Positions 1-7,282 of a stretch of DNA of 18,756 nucleotides are shown one piece after another. This DNA comes from Bacteroidia bacterium (lineage in GTDB: Bacteria; Bacteroidota; Bacteroidia; Bacteroidales; Azobacteroidaceae): assembly GCA_025996865.1 (NCBI GenBank), contig BNTV01000097.1:1-18756 (forward strand), given 5' to 3'. The position numbers and the translations under genes were made by a program. Every line of letters begins with the position of its first letter. Position 1 is the first letter of the stretch. The notes under the pieces are model-generated. The model did no database searches, was not told the DNA's origin, and saw nothing but the letters and a program-made list of their open reading frames with translations.

Positions 1-12
1 AACGCAACTTTA

Positions 13-40
13 TGCTTGAAATTTTCATGCTTTTTTCTTT
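13..40 (+). terminator. possible terminator hairpin of a gene left of the window
   Basis: Bases 15-31 form a short near-palindrome (GCTTGAAA / TTTTCATGC, one mismatch), followed directly by a T-rich run to about position 40. This is the layout of a factor-independent terminator reading rightwards. The gene it would end lies outside the window, and the stem is short with a tiny loop, so the call is tentative. Confidence 0.35.
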
Positions 41-60
41 TAACTTCCGTCTTTTTATCG

Positions 61-68
61 TACCTTTG
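61..68 (+). promoter_or_regulatory. Bacteroidota -7 box (TACCTTTG) for the SUI1 gene
   Basis: TACCTTTG fits the TAnnTTTG -7 consensus of the Bacteroidota primary sigma factor. No clear TTTG -33 box lies about 20 bp upstream. Transcription would start near position 75, leaving a leader of about 100 nt before the SUI1 start at 175. That leader contains the 85-bp repeat. Confidence 0.6.
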
Positions 69-93
69 CCCTACATTTCACTCAAAAATCATT

Positions 94-135
94 ATGAAAC
101 CCGCATGCAAAAGTTGCACCAAAGAGCATGATTAG
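94..135 (+). CDS. possible 13-codon upstream ORF in the SUI1 leader
   Basis: ATG at 94 opens a frame coding MKPACKSCTKEHD and closing at TAG 133-135. The next three bases (136-138) are an in-frame ATG that leads into the SUI1 frame. The peptide has a C-x2-C pair. It lies inside the 85-bp repeat. The second copy of the repeat lacks this ATG (ACG instead) and replaces the first Cys with Tyr, so coding is not clearly conserved. It may be a leader peptide or a chance frame inside a structured element. Confidence 0.2.
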   Translation: MKPACKSCTKEHD

Positions 136-180
136 ATGCGGGTTACATGGTTCCATAAAAAACAAATTAATCGCATGAAA
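96..180 (+). repeat. 85-bp repeat, copy 1 (SUI1 leader with stem-loop)
   Basis: This block matches 14511-14596 in the same orientation at roughly 90% identity with one single-base indel. The differences cluster in the loop (positions 131-136). It holds an inverted repeat, aacccgcat at 98-106 against atgcgggtt at 136-144, and an inner hairpin TGCAA/TTGCA at 105-117. The block ends by covering the SUI1 start codon (175-177) and second codon. Copy 2 keeps the outer stem as aacccgca/tgcgggtt. Conserved stem with a variable loop suggests a structured leader RNA or a dispersed repeat element. Confidence 0.8.
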
Positions 181-519
181 CACAACGATTGGAAAGAACG
201 TTTAAACGTTGTTTATTCGACAAACCCTGATTTTCAATATGAAGCGAATCATACGGAGGAAGCGGAAACATTGCCCAAGGAAAAGCAGGCTTTACGGATT
301 TCTTTGGACAAACGGAATCGTGGAGGCAAGAAAGTGACTTTAATTACCGGATTCATTGGAAAAGACGAAGATTTGCAGAATTTGGGAAAATGGCTGAAAG
401 TAAAATGTGGAGTCGGCGGTTCTGCCAAAGACGGAGAAATTATTATCCAAGGCGATTTCAGGAGTAAAATTTGTGAAATCCTGTCAAAAGACGGGTATCA
501 AAAAGTAAAAATCATTTAA
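175..519 (+). CDS. SUI1/eIF1-family translation initiation factor (YciH-like)
   Basis: A 114-residue protein of the SUI1 family, the bacterial relatives of eukaryotic eIF1, thought to act at the small ribosomal subunit and on fidelity of start selection. The SUI1 core is visible in the C-terminal two thirds: a basic RGGKKVTLITGF segment, then a KxxxGVGGSAKDGEIIIQGD stretch that is the family signature. The frame is open further upstream to an ATG at 136, but I chose 175 because the protein then begins MKHNDWKERLNVVYSTNPDF, the usual N-terminus in Bacteroidales as I recall it. The extra 13 residues encoded at 136-174 fall in the 85-bp repeat. The gene has its own promoter at 61-68 and is followed by a separate promoter for psd. 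The role in bacteria is inferred from family membership. Confidence 0.9.
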   Translation: MKHNDWKERLNVVYSTNPDFQYEANHTEEAETLPKEKQALRISLDKRNRGGKKVTLITGFIGKDEDLQNLGKWLKVKCGVGGSAKDGEIIIQGDFRSKICEILSKDGYQKVKII

Positions 520-548
520 CAACTTATCCGGAATTTAAAATAATATCT

Positions 549-556
549 TACCTTTG
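549..556 (+). promoter_or_regulatory. -7 box (TACCTTTG) for psd-pssA
   Basis: TACCTTTGC is a perfect TAnnTTTG -7 box, 29 bp after the SUI1 stop. The expected start of transcription is near 563, so the ATG at 566 would be nearly leaderless and the ATG at 581 would have a leader of about 18 nt. No good -33 box was seen. Confidence 0.55.
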
Positions 557-565
557 CATGCGTAA

Positions 566-1237
566 ATGCAATATCAAAGCATGAGAATTCACAAAGAAGG
601 TCATACAATAATTCTTTATACATTCGGGGTATTGATACTCGCCAATCTTATATTGTACCGGGTGGCAAGCAAAACATTGTTTTTTTATTTCTTTCTACTA
701 CTTACGGTAGGTATTGCGGCTATGATTGTTAATTTTTTCCGTAGTCCGAACCGGGTTTTTAAAAACCATCAACCGGGTATGATTATCGCTCCTGCCGACG
801 GAACGATAGTCGTTGTGGAAGAAGTGGATGAAAACGAGTATTTTCATGATAAACGGCTGCAAGTTTCCATCTTTATGAGTTTGTTCAACGCACATATCAA
901 CTGGATTCCTTGCGATGGGAAAATTATTGAATACAAACATCAAAATGGCCGGTTCAGGGCGGCTTATTTGCCCAAATCAAGTATCGAAAACGAACGGTCA
1001 ACCATTGTAATCGAATTGGATAACGGCGAAAAAGTCTTGGTACGACAAATTGCCGGCGCCATGGCTAAACGCATTGTGACTTACGTAAAAGGCGGCGAAC
1101 AATGCCGGATTAATCAACAAATGGGTTTTATAAAATTTGGTTCCCGGGTGGACTTATTCTTACCGTTGCATACAGACGTTAAAGTCGAATTGGATGCGGG
1201 AGTGAAAGGGAATCAGACACTTATTGCCCAAATTTAA
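566..1237 (+). CDS. psd: phosphatidylserine decarboxylase proenzyme
   Basis: This membrane-associated enzyme decarboxylates phosphatidylserine to phosphatidylethanolamine. It belongs to the short, pyruvoyl-dependent Psd type, and its 223 residues fit that group. Two hydrophobic stretches lie at about residues 15-33 and 38-56, followed by the APADGTIVVVEEVDENEYFHD region (75-95), ISIFMS-like and NAHINW segments, and the self-cleavage site FGSR. Cleavage between Gly192 and Ser193 would give a short C-terminal alpha chain with a pyruvoyl group made from Ser193. Start choice is open: 566 (MQYQSM...) or 581 (MRIHKEG...); the second leaves a more normal leader. pssA begins 8 bp after the stop, so substrate-producing and substrate-using enzymes are in one operon. 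Confidence 0.95.
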   Translation: MQYQSMRIHKEGHTIILYTFGVLILANLILYRVASKTLFFYFFLLLTVGIAAMIVNFFRSPNRVFKNHQPGMIIAPADGTIVVVEEVDENEYFHDKRLQVSIFMSLFNAHINWIPCDGKIIEYKHQNGRFRAAYLPKSSIENERSTIVIELDNGEKVLVRQIAGAMAKRIVTYVKGGEQCRINQQMGFIKFGSRVDLFLPLHTDVKVELDAGVKGNQTLIAQI

Positions 1238-1245
1238 CGATTCGA

Positions 1246-1947
1246 ATGAAACATATTCCGAATATTATCACTTGTCTGAACCTTTTTGCGGGCTGCCTGT
1301 CGTGTATCATGACATTGGAATACAACAATTATTTCGGTGCATTTCTGTTTGTCGTTTTAGCGGCGATTTTCGATTTTTCGGATGGATTCAGCGCCCGTTT
1401 GCTGAAAGCTTTTTCCCCCATTGGCGGACAGTTGGATTCCTTAGCCGATGTTATCAGCTTCGGATTGGCGCCGGGATTTGTGGTTTTCTCGTTTTTAAAT
1501 ACCGTTTCGACCGGAACATTTTTTGAAACAACTTTCCTTCCCTATACTGCGTTTCTGATTCCGATTTTTTCTGCGTTGCGATTGGCAAAATTCAATATCG
1601 ATACCCGGCAAAAAGATTCATTTTTGGGTTTGCCCGTTCCGGCCAATGCCCTTTTCTGGGTTTCATTGATTCCGGCAATTATTCCTTTTGTAAAAGGTTA
1701 CGAAATAGCGATTTGCATTGTTATTTTAATCTCAATTCTTACTTTTTGTTTGTTGATGATATCCGAATTATCCATGTTCTCATTGAAATTCAAAAGCTAT
1801 TCATGGGAAAAAAATCAATGGGCCTATCTGTTAATCGGCATTGCCATTGTTTTGACAGTCCTGTTCCATTTTCTCGGCATCAGCCTGACAATCATCTGTT
1901 ACATACTATTGTCACTCCTCAAAACAAAACTCCACGCCACTCCGTGA
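1246..1947 (+). CDS. pssA: CDP-diacylglycerol--serine O-phosphatidyltransferase
   Basis: An integral membrane enzyme of 233 residues that joins CDP-diacylglycerol and L-serine to form phosphatidylserine, the substrate of the adjacent Psd. The CDP-alcohol phosphatidyltransferase signature DG-x2-AR-x8-G-x3-D-x3-D fits exactly: Asp46-Gly47, Ala50-Arg51, Gly60, Asp64 and Asp68, with Asp43 just before. Several hydrophobic helices follow (about 30-42, 72-110, 125-170 and 190-230). The start at 1246 (MKHIPNIITCLNLF) is the natural one, 8 bp after psd; an overlapping frame from 1224 is a shadow. Placing psd before pssA is common in Bacteroidales. Confidence 0.95.
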   Translation: MKHIPNIITCLNLFAGCLSCIMTLEYNNYFGAFLFVVLAAIFDFSDGFSARLLKAFSPIGGQLDSLADVISFGLAPGFVVFSFLNTVSTGTFFETTFLPYTAFLIPIFSALRLAKFNIDTRQKDSFLGLPVPANALFWVSLIPAIIPFVKGYEIAICIVILISILTFCLLMISELSMFSLKFKSYSWEKNQWAYLLIGIAIVLTVLFHFLGISLTIICYILLSLLKTKLHATP

Positions 1948-1986
1948 AATTACCTCCGCGTAACTTCATGGTAAAAAAATAAACCC

Positions 1987-3399
1987 ATGGCAAAAAATAA
2001 AAAACAATTACCCATTCTGGAAAAAGTACTTATCACCGGAATTGCCGCCGAAGGAAAAGCCATCGCGCGATACAACGATTTAGTGATTTTCATTCCTTTT
2101 GTAGTTCCCGGCGATGTCGTTGACATCCAACCGACACGGAAGAAAAACAGCTATGCGGAAGGAAAAGCCGTTCATTTCCACGAATATTCTCCTCAACGAG
2201 CGGAAGCTTTTTGCGAACATTACGGCGTATGCGGCGGCTGCAAATGGCAAATCCTTCCATACGCTGAACAAATCCGGTACAAGCAACAACAAGTCGTTGA
2301 TAATCTTGTCCGTATCGGGAAAATCGAACTGCCGGAAATAACGCCGATACTCGGTTCGGAAAAAACGCAATTTTATCGCAACAAACTGGAATTTACCTTT
2401 TCCAACAAAAGTTGGATGACCGAAGAAGAAATTCGGTCCGGCGCCGCCATCGAAAACCGGAATGCTCTGGGATTCCACATTCCCGGCATGTTCGATAAAG
2501 TGCTGGACATTCGCAAATGTTGGTTGCAAGACGATATTTCCAATCAAATCCGCAACGAAATCAAATCTTTTGCTTTGCAAAACGGTTATGTTTTTTTCGA
2601 CCTGCGAAACCAATCCGGTTTGTTGAGAAACATTATCATCCGAACTTCTTCAACCGGAGAAGTGATGCTGATTATGGTATTTTTCGAAGATGAAAAAGAG
2701 AAAAGAGATGCTTTGTTGAATCATATTGCCGAAATGTTTCCCGCGATTACCTCGCTCATTTACATCATCAACGAAAAAGCCAACGACACCATCACCGACC
2801 GGGAAATCCATGTTTTCAAAGGAAACGGTTTTATTTACGAAGAAATGGAAGGCCTGAAATTCAAAATCGGACCGAAATCTTTTTATCAAACCAACAGCGG
2901 ACAAGCCTACAATTTATACAAAATAGCCCGCGATTTTGCCGGACTGACCGGAAATGAATTGGTTTACGACCTCTACACCGGAACGGGAACGATTGCCAAT
3001 TTCATAGCAAAAAACGCAAGGCAAGTGATTGGCATCGAATATGTTCCCGAAGCGATTGAAGACGCGCGAATCAATTCCGGAATCAACGGAATCGACAATA
3101 CGCTATTTTTTGCCGGCGACATGAAAGATATATTAAACGACGAATTCATAAAGACTTACGGTCGTCCGGACGTGATTATCACCGACCCGCCCCGTGCCGG
3201 CATGCACGACGATGTGATTGAAACGATTCTATCGGCAGAACCGCATAAAATTGTGTATGTCAGTTGTAATCCGGCAACTCAGGCCCGTGATTTGAATCTG
3301 CTCGGACAAAAATACCGCGTAAGCAAAGTCCAGCCGGTGGATATGTTTCCGCATACCCACCATGTGGAGAATGTTGTACGGTTAGAAATCAAATTATAA
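1987..3399 (+). CDS. rlmD: 23S rRNA (uracil(1939)-C5)-methyltransferase RlmD family
   Basis: A SAM-dependent RNA m5U methyltransferase of the TrmA/RlmCD family, 470 residues, close to the usual length. An N-terminal TRAM domain (about 10-65) is followed by cysteines for a [4Fe-4S] cluster (Cys76, Cys82, Cys85, and Cys178). The C-terminal Rossmann methyltransferase has QTN at 301-303, the SAM loop DLYTGTGT (328-335), DPPRAG (400-405), the nucleophile Cys427 in YVSCNP, and the HHVENV motif (458-463) with the catalytic base Glu461. All key residues are present. Family members modify U1939, U747 or tRNA U54; the cluster and TRAM domain favour an RlmD-like enzyme, but the exact target in Bacteroidota is not certain from sequence. 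It lies 39 bp after pssA, probably in the same transcript. Confidence 0.9.
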   Translation: MAKNKKQLPILEKVLITGIAAEGKAIARYNDLVIFIPFVVPGDVVDIQPTRKKNSYAEGKAVHFHEYSPQRAEAFCEHYGVCGGCKWQILPYAEQIRYKQQQVVDNLVRIGKIELPEITPILGSEKTQFYRNKLEFTFSNKSWMTEEEIRSGAAIENRNALGFHIPGMFDKVLDIRKCWLQDDISNQIRNEIKSFALQNGYVFFDLRNQSGLLRNIIIRTSSTGEVMLIMVFFEDEKEKRDALLNHIAEMFPAITSLIYIINEKANDTITDREIHVFKGNGFIYEEMEGLKFKIGPKSFYQTNSGQAYNLYKIARDFAGLTGNELVYDLYTGTGTIANFIAKNARQVIGIEYVPEAIEDARINSGINGIDNTLFFAGDMKDILNDEFIKTYGRPDVIITDPPRAGMHDDVIETILSAEPHKIVYVSCNPATQARDLNLLGQKYRVSKVQPVDMFPHTHHVENVVRLEIKL

Positions 3400-3419
3400 A
3401 CCGGGACAATTGAATAATT

Positions 3420-5096
3420 ATGAACAGAAAAGGACTTGTTTATCTGATACTTTATCTGCCGTTTTTTTTCCTCTGCAATTGTCAATGGAAACCAACCGAC
3501 GCATTATTGTCGGAAGCCGAGAAAGCTATGAAAACCCATATCGACAGCGCCAACCTGATCTTGGATGAGATTTCACATCCCCAAAAATTATCGGGAGAGC
3601 AACAAGCCAAATATTGTCGCATAAAAGCTATATGCGTAATTAACTTATTTATGCAATGGCAATTAGCAGATTCTTTGAACAATATTTCAATGGATTATTA
3701 CCGACAGGCGAAAGATACTGTCCACTTGAAAAACACGTTATTTCTGTCGGGTCGTATCAGTTTGAATCTGGGCAAACCCGATGAAGCCATCCACCGGTTT
3801 TCCGAATTGAACAAGATAGCATCCCAAAACGAACAATATCGGGATCAGGCCTATTGTAATTATCTGATTTCTCAATGCTACCGGAATAAAAATGATTATG
3901 AAAATGCTTTGAATTTCTCTAAGAAATCCTTGTACTATTCGAATGAACGGGATACCATCAATGCACCTTATTATTACAAACAAACAGGAGCGATTTATGC
4001 ACAAATTCATGCGGTGGACTCTGCATTGTCCTACTACAAAAAAGCTGGAGAAATCGCCGTCATGAGAGAAAATTCAGGACAATTTGTCAGCAATTTATTC
4101 AACGACATATCCAACATGCTGCTATCCAACAATGAATTTGAAAAAGCGCTTGAATATGTTGATTTAAGCATTGATTACAGGGCGAACAGAAAAGATATTT
4201 CTTTGTTCAACCTGACAAAAGCACGTATATTCCTTGCCATCAATGAAACGGATTCCGCCCGGATTTATTTGGAACGAACCATAGAATCAGCTGAAAATAA
4301 TCACATTACTATCATCGCTTACCGACATTTGTCCGATTTGTATAAAATTACGGGAAACTATGATTTGGCTTTATATAAATTGCTCAACCACAAAGCGTTT
4401 TTTGAAAAAGAAGAAGACCATATCAATTTGGAATTATTATCACAACAATACAGAGAAGAACAACTTAAAAATGAAAACAATGAATTGAAATTGGTCAAAA
4501 AAGGAAGGGACTTTTACCTGCTTTCTATCAGTTTTCTGATAACCATTGCTGCCATTATTCTTTGGATTTTTTACTCTGAGGAAAAAAAGAAAAAAAGAAT
4601 CCGGGAACAGCAACAACGAGAACAAACATTGAAAGACCAAGCTAAAATCGCCGAACATGAAAACCGCTTGCTAAAACAAGAAAACGAACTGAGCCAACTG
4701 CGTGAAAAAGCGGCGGTTTTACGAGAATCCCTCTTCCGGAAAATGGCTGTTTCTGAAAAAATCCCATCATTAGTGGATGTTGGAAGTAACTATTCCAAAG
4801 AATCACCCCACAAAAGAATCAGTCTGGAAGAACCGGATTGGGACGAGCTAATCCAAACCGTCAACGCATTGTTCAACGGATTTGCTACCCGCTTGAAAAA
4901 AGAATACCCTGTTTTATCCCCGGAAGATATCGGGTTTTGTTGCCTGCTAAAAATCAATGTTTCCATGCAAGATTTAGCCGATATTTACTGTATATCCAAA
5001 GCCGGAATTACCAAACGAAAAACCCGGATGAAAAAGGAAAAGTTTAAAATATCCGATAATTTAATTGATTTAGATGATTTTTTATTGGAGTATTAA
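3420..5096 (+). CDS. membrane-anchored TPR regulator with C-terminal helix-turn-helix
   Basis: A 558-residue protein of the Bacteroidales class of TPR transcriptional regulators. The N-terminus is a hydrophobic signal with cysteines at 19 and 21 (FFLCNC), so it may be a lipoprotein, although the lipobox is not canonical. Residues 25-340 are helical TPR-like repeats (for example GKPDEAIHRFSELNKIA and NDYENALNFSKKSL). A transmembrane segment lies at about 364-386, then a charged coiled coil (390-440), and a C-terminal HTH-like region near 499-542 (LSPEDIGFCCLLKIN...DLADIYCISKAGITKRKTRM). This gives periplasmic TPRs with a cytoplasmic DNA-binding end, suggesting direct signal transfer across the membrane. 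The gene starts 20 bp after rlmD with no clear promoter. The next gene encodes a secreted beta-propeller, a pairing seen repeatedly in this phylum, and is a likely target or partner (inference). Confidence 0.8.
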   Translation: MNRKGLVYLILYLPFFFLCNCQWKPTDALLSEAEKAMKTHIDSANLILDEISHPQKLSGEQQAKYCRIKAICVINLFMQWQLADSLNNISMDYYRQAKDTVHLKNTLFLSGRISLNLGKPDEAIHRFSELNKIASQNEQYRDQAYCNYLISQCYRNKNDYENALNFSKKSLYYSNERDTINAPYYYKQTGAIYAQIHAVDSALSYYKKAGEIAVMRENSGQFVSNLFNDISNMLLSNNEFEKALEYVDLSIDYRANRKDISLFNLTKARIFLAINETDSARIYLERTIESAENNHITIIAYRHLSDLYKITGNYDLALYKLLNHKAFFEKEEDHINLELLSQQYREEQLKNENNELKLVKKGRDFYLLSISFLITIAAIILWIFYSEEKKKKRIREQQQREQTLKDQAKIAEHENRLLKQENELSQLREKAAVLRESLFRKMAVSEKIPSLVDVGSNYSKESPHKRISLEEPDWDELIQTVNALFNGFATRLKKEYPVLSPEDIGFCCLLKINVSMQDLADIYCISKAGITKRKTRMKKEKFKISDNLIDLDDFLLEY

Positions 5097-5183
5097 TTTA
5101 TTTGTCCGTTAATAAACAATACCATTAATTTTTAAATAACTAATAATAAGTGAGATATATTATTTAATTTGTCCGCCTGTTTT
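5097..5183. promoter_or_regulatory. AT-rich gap with a repeated TTTGTCCG motif
   Basis: The space between the TPR regulator and the promoter of the beta-propeller gene is very AT-rich and carries TTTGTCCG twice in the same orientation (5101-5108 and 5168-5175, 67 bp apart), each preceded by an ATTTA/TTAA-type run. The second copy sits just above the -33 box. It could be an operator for the upstream regulator. There is no ATG-initiated small gene here. Confidence 0.25.
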
Positions 5184-5215
5184 TTTGCTAAAAAAAGCAA
5201 TACCCCTTAATTTTG
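5184..5215 (+). promoter_or_regulatory. promoter of the beta-propeller gene (TTTG, 20 bp, TAATTTTG)
   Basis: A -33 TTTG at 5184-5187 and a -7 TAATTTTG at 5208-5215 are separated by 20 bp, matching the Bacteroidota promoter. Transcription would begin near 5222, so the coding start must be at 5248 rather than at an upstream in-frame ATG (5185). Confidence 0.7.
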
Positions 5216-5247
5216 TCAAATTAATTTACCCTAAAACAAAAAATATC

Positions 5248-6429
5248 ATGAATCAAAGTTTGAAAATGACAATCACAGTATGTATAATACTTGCATTTAC
5301 TGTTTCAGGCTATTCTCAAATTAAATCTTTAGCGAAAAGCAAACAAGTAGCCAAAAAGGTAAACGAACTGACGGTATGCGACCGTACACTTCTGAATGAA
5401 ACGATTACGATTCCATTGAGTGAACTTACCGAAGAACTGCAAATCCTGAAATTGGATGATGCCGATGCCGCATTGGTTAAAGAAACTAATGTGGAAATCA
5501 GTGATAACTATATCTTGGTAAAAGGGGAACAGCAAATTCCTTATAAATTATTTGATAAAAAAACCGGAAAATTTCTCAACAATATCGGCGCCTTCGGACA
5601 AGGTCCCAATGAGTACCGAAACGTTTATGACCAACAAATAGACGAACTCAACAACCGGATTTATCTGCTGCCTTGGCAAACCAGGAAAATATTGGTTTAT
5701 GACCTGAATGGAAAAGCTTTAGATCCGATCCCTCTATGCAACGAAGCGCCTAAGGGAAAATTCAATGTCGATACCAAAGCCGGTACGGTCATCGTTTCCG
5801 TACTTCCGTTTACAGGTGCTCCGGCTGTTGTTTGGCAACAAACAACCGATGGAAAATTATTAAAATCCATCGCTCCCGGACCAATTGCGCTAACTCCGGA
5901 TTTCAGTAATGAGGTCTCTGCTTTTAAAACCAATAATAATTTCGATTTCTTTATTTTCTCTTTTGTGCCCAGAGCCGACTCTATTTACCGTTATAATACA
6001 GTTCAAAATAAATTGATCCCTTTGTTTACCTTAGATTTTAAGAATCGAGAACGAACAATCCATTTTTATTCTGAATTACCCAATTATTTCATGGGAGAGT
6101 TTTCGGAACCTAAAAAAATAACGGAACATCTTACGACTACTCAAAATAACCGGTTTTACATCATTGATAAAAATACTTTGAAAGGGTCTTTCTTCAAATT
6201 GGAAAATGATTTTCTTGGAAATGTCGAAATCACTTATCCTATTTTCCGTTTTAACGACGAATATTATGTTTGTAACGTTGATCCGGGAAATTTGAAGGAT
6301 GAGTTGGAAAAAACACTGGACACCAATAAAAAATTAACTACCGAATTACGCGCAAAATTGACAAAACTCAAAAATTCAATCACAGACAACGATAACAATT
6401 ATATTTTGTACGCGAAATTGAAAAAATAA
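5248..6429 (+). CDS. secreted 6-bladed beta-propeller protein
   Basis: A 393-residue exported protein. The start at 5248 gives a typical signal peptide (MNQSLKMTITVCIILAFTVSGYSQ); no lipobox cysteine is seen, so it should be released into the periplasm or beyond. The body matches the Bacteroidales 6-bladed beta-propeller/TolB-like family: an opening ITIPLSELTEELQILKLDD segment, the IGAFGQGPNEYRNV loop, and repeated short beta strands such as NNRIYLLPWQTRKILVYDLNG. Relatives sit beside TPR/HTH membrane regulators and sometimes beside tiny exported peptides; no such peptide gene is visible here. Function is unknown: propellers of this type bind ligands or proteins, and a role as an envelope sensor or output of the adjacent regulator is inference only. 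Confidence 0.75.
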   Translation: MNQSLKMTITVCIILAFTVSGYSQIKSLAKSKQVAKKVNELTVCDRTLLNETITIPLSELTEELQILKLDDADAALVKETNVEISDNYILVKGEQQIPYKLFDKKTGKFLNNIGAFGQGPNEYRNVYDQQIDELNNRIYLLPWQTRKILVYDLNGKALDPIPLCNEAPKGKFNVDTKAGTVIVSVLPFTGAPAVVWQQTTDGKLLKSIAPGPIALTPDFSNEVSAFKTNNNFDFFIFSFVPRADSIYRYNTVQNKLIPLFTLDFKNRERTIHFYSELPNYFMGEFSEPKKITEHLTTTQNNRFYIIDKNTLKGSFFKLENDFLGNVEITYPIFRFNDEYYVCNVDPGNLKDELEKTLDTNKKLTTELRAKLTKLKNSITDNDNNYILYAKLKK

Positions 6430-6449
6430 TTAACCGTGGTACCATAGAA

Positions 6450-6491
6450 AAAAGGCAAAGGAATGAATGATAAGCATTTTCTTTGCCTTTT
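6450..6491. terminator. bidirectional terminator between converging genes
   Basis: An 11-bp perfect stem, AAAAGGCAAAG at 6450-6460 against CTTTGCCTTTT at 6481-6491, extended inward by about 3 weaker pairs. It lies between the beta-propeller gene and the opposing exonuclease gene. T-rich tracts flank it on both strands, so it can end both transcripts. Confidence 0.8.
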
Positions 6492-6494
6492 GCT

Positions 6495-7265
6495 TTATTT
6501 ATTAAACGCCGACCGTAATTTAATCGTAGTAAAAACTTTCTTGGTATATAAAGGAAAATCGCCTTGGAGAATCCAACCGTAGTAACCCGGATCTTCGCGA
6601 AACACTTCTTCCACCAAACGCCCCTTGTATTTCCCGAAATTGATGATTTCCTTCTTTTGTTCGTTGTAAATAATCCTTCCGGCAAAATCCACATTGTTGG
6701 TAAACGCAGAATATTCGGAAAGAAATTGAACATCGTTCACTAAATCAGGGTATCTGTCCAATTGCGATTGCAAGACTTCATAAGTAGCCTTGGTGTCGGC
6801 TTCGGCGGAGTGAGCATTTTCCAAATCCTTGCTACAGTAAAACTTATAGGCAGCCTCCAAAGTCCGTTGTTCTTTTTTATGGAAAATCGTTTGAACATCT
6901 ACAAATTTCCGTTTCATCAAATCCACGTCCACATCTGCCCGCAAAAATTCCTCGGCTAAGAGTGGAATATCAAACCGGTTGGAATTATATCCTGCCAAAT
7001 CGCAACCTTCGATTTGCGAAGCTAAAGATTTGGCAATCGATTTAAAAACAGGAGCATCTTTTACATCTTCATCGGTAATACCATGAATAGCCGTCACTTG
7101 TGGAGGAATCGGCATTTCCGGATTAATCCGGCGGGTTCTGCTCTCTTCGTCTCCGTTAGGAAAAATTTTCAGATAGGATATTTCGACAATCCTATCTGAA
7201 ACGATATTGGTTCCCGTTGTTTCCAAATCGAAAAAAACGAGGGGATTCTTTAAGTTTAATTTCAC
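6495..7265 (-). CDS. DEDDh 3'-5' exonuclease (DnaQ/ExoX-like)
   Basis: A 256-residue nuclease of the DnaQ superfamily, acting on DNA 3' ends in proofreading or repair. The exonuclease motifs are complete: Exo I FFDLETTG with Asp13 and Glu15, Exo II GYNSNRFDIP with Asp99, and Exo III HSAEADTKAT with His152 and Asp157. After the nuclease domain there is an ExoX-like C-terminal module (about 212-250, INFGKYKGRLVEEV...GYYGWILQGDFP), which is common in Bacteroidota and absent from E. coli DnaQ. It could serve as the polymerase III epsilon subunit or as an accessory exonuclease. It lies 75 bp downstream of dnaN on the same strand, which supports a link to replication. Confidence 0.85.
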   Translation of the reverse strand: MKLNLKNPLVFFDLETTGTNIVSDRIVEISYLKIFPNGDEESRTRRINPEMPIPPQVTAIHGITDEDVKDAPVFKSIAKSLASQIEGCDLAGYNSNRFDIPLLAEEFLRADVDVDLMKRKFVDVQTIFHKKEQRTLEAAYKFYCSKDLENAHSAEADTKATYEVLQSQLDRYPDLVNDVQFLSEYSAFTNNVDFAGRIIYNEQKKEIINFGKYKGRLVEEVFREDPGYYGWILQGDFPLYTKKVFTTIKLRSAFNK

Positions 7266-7282
7266 CTTCTTATTGAGTTAAA

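Noticed and set aside
1224..1526. 100-codon plus-strand frame overlapping the pssA start
   Set aside because: Out-of-frame shadow of pssA, which has the complete CDP-alcohol phosphatidyltransferase motif.
2080..2613. 177-codon minus-strand frame inside rlmD
   Set aside because: Antisense shadow of a well-conserved methyltransferase gene; no domain or promoter.
5185..5247. Upstream start at 5185 for the beta-propeller gene
   Set aside because: The promoter (-33 at 5184, -7 at 5208) overlaps this region, and the later start at 5248 begins exactly at a signal peptide.
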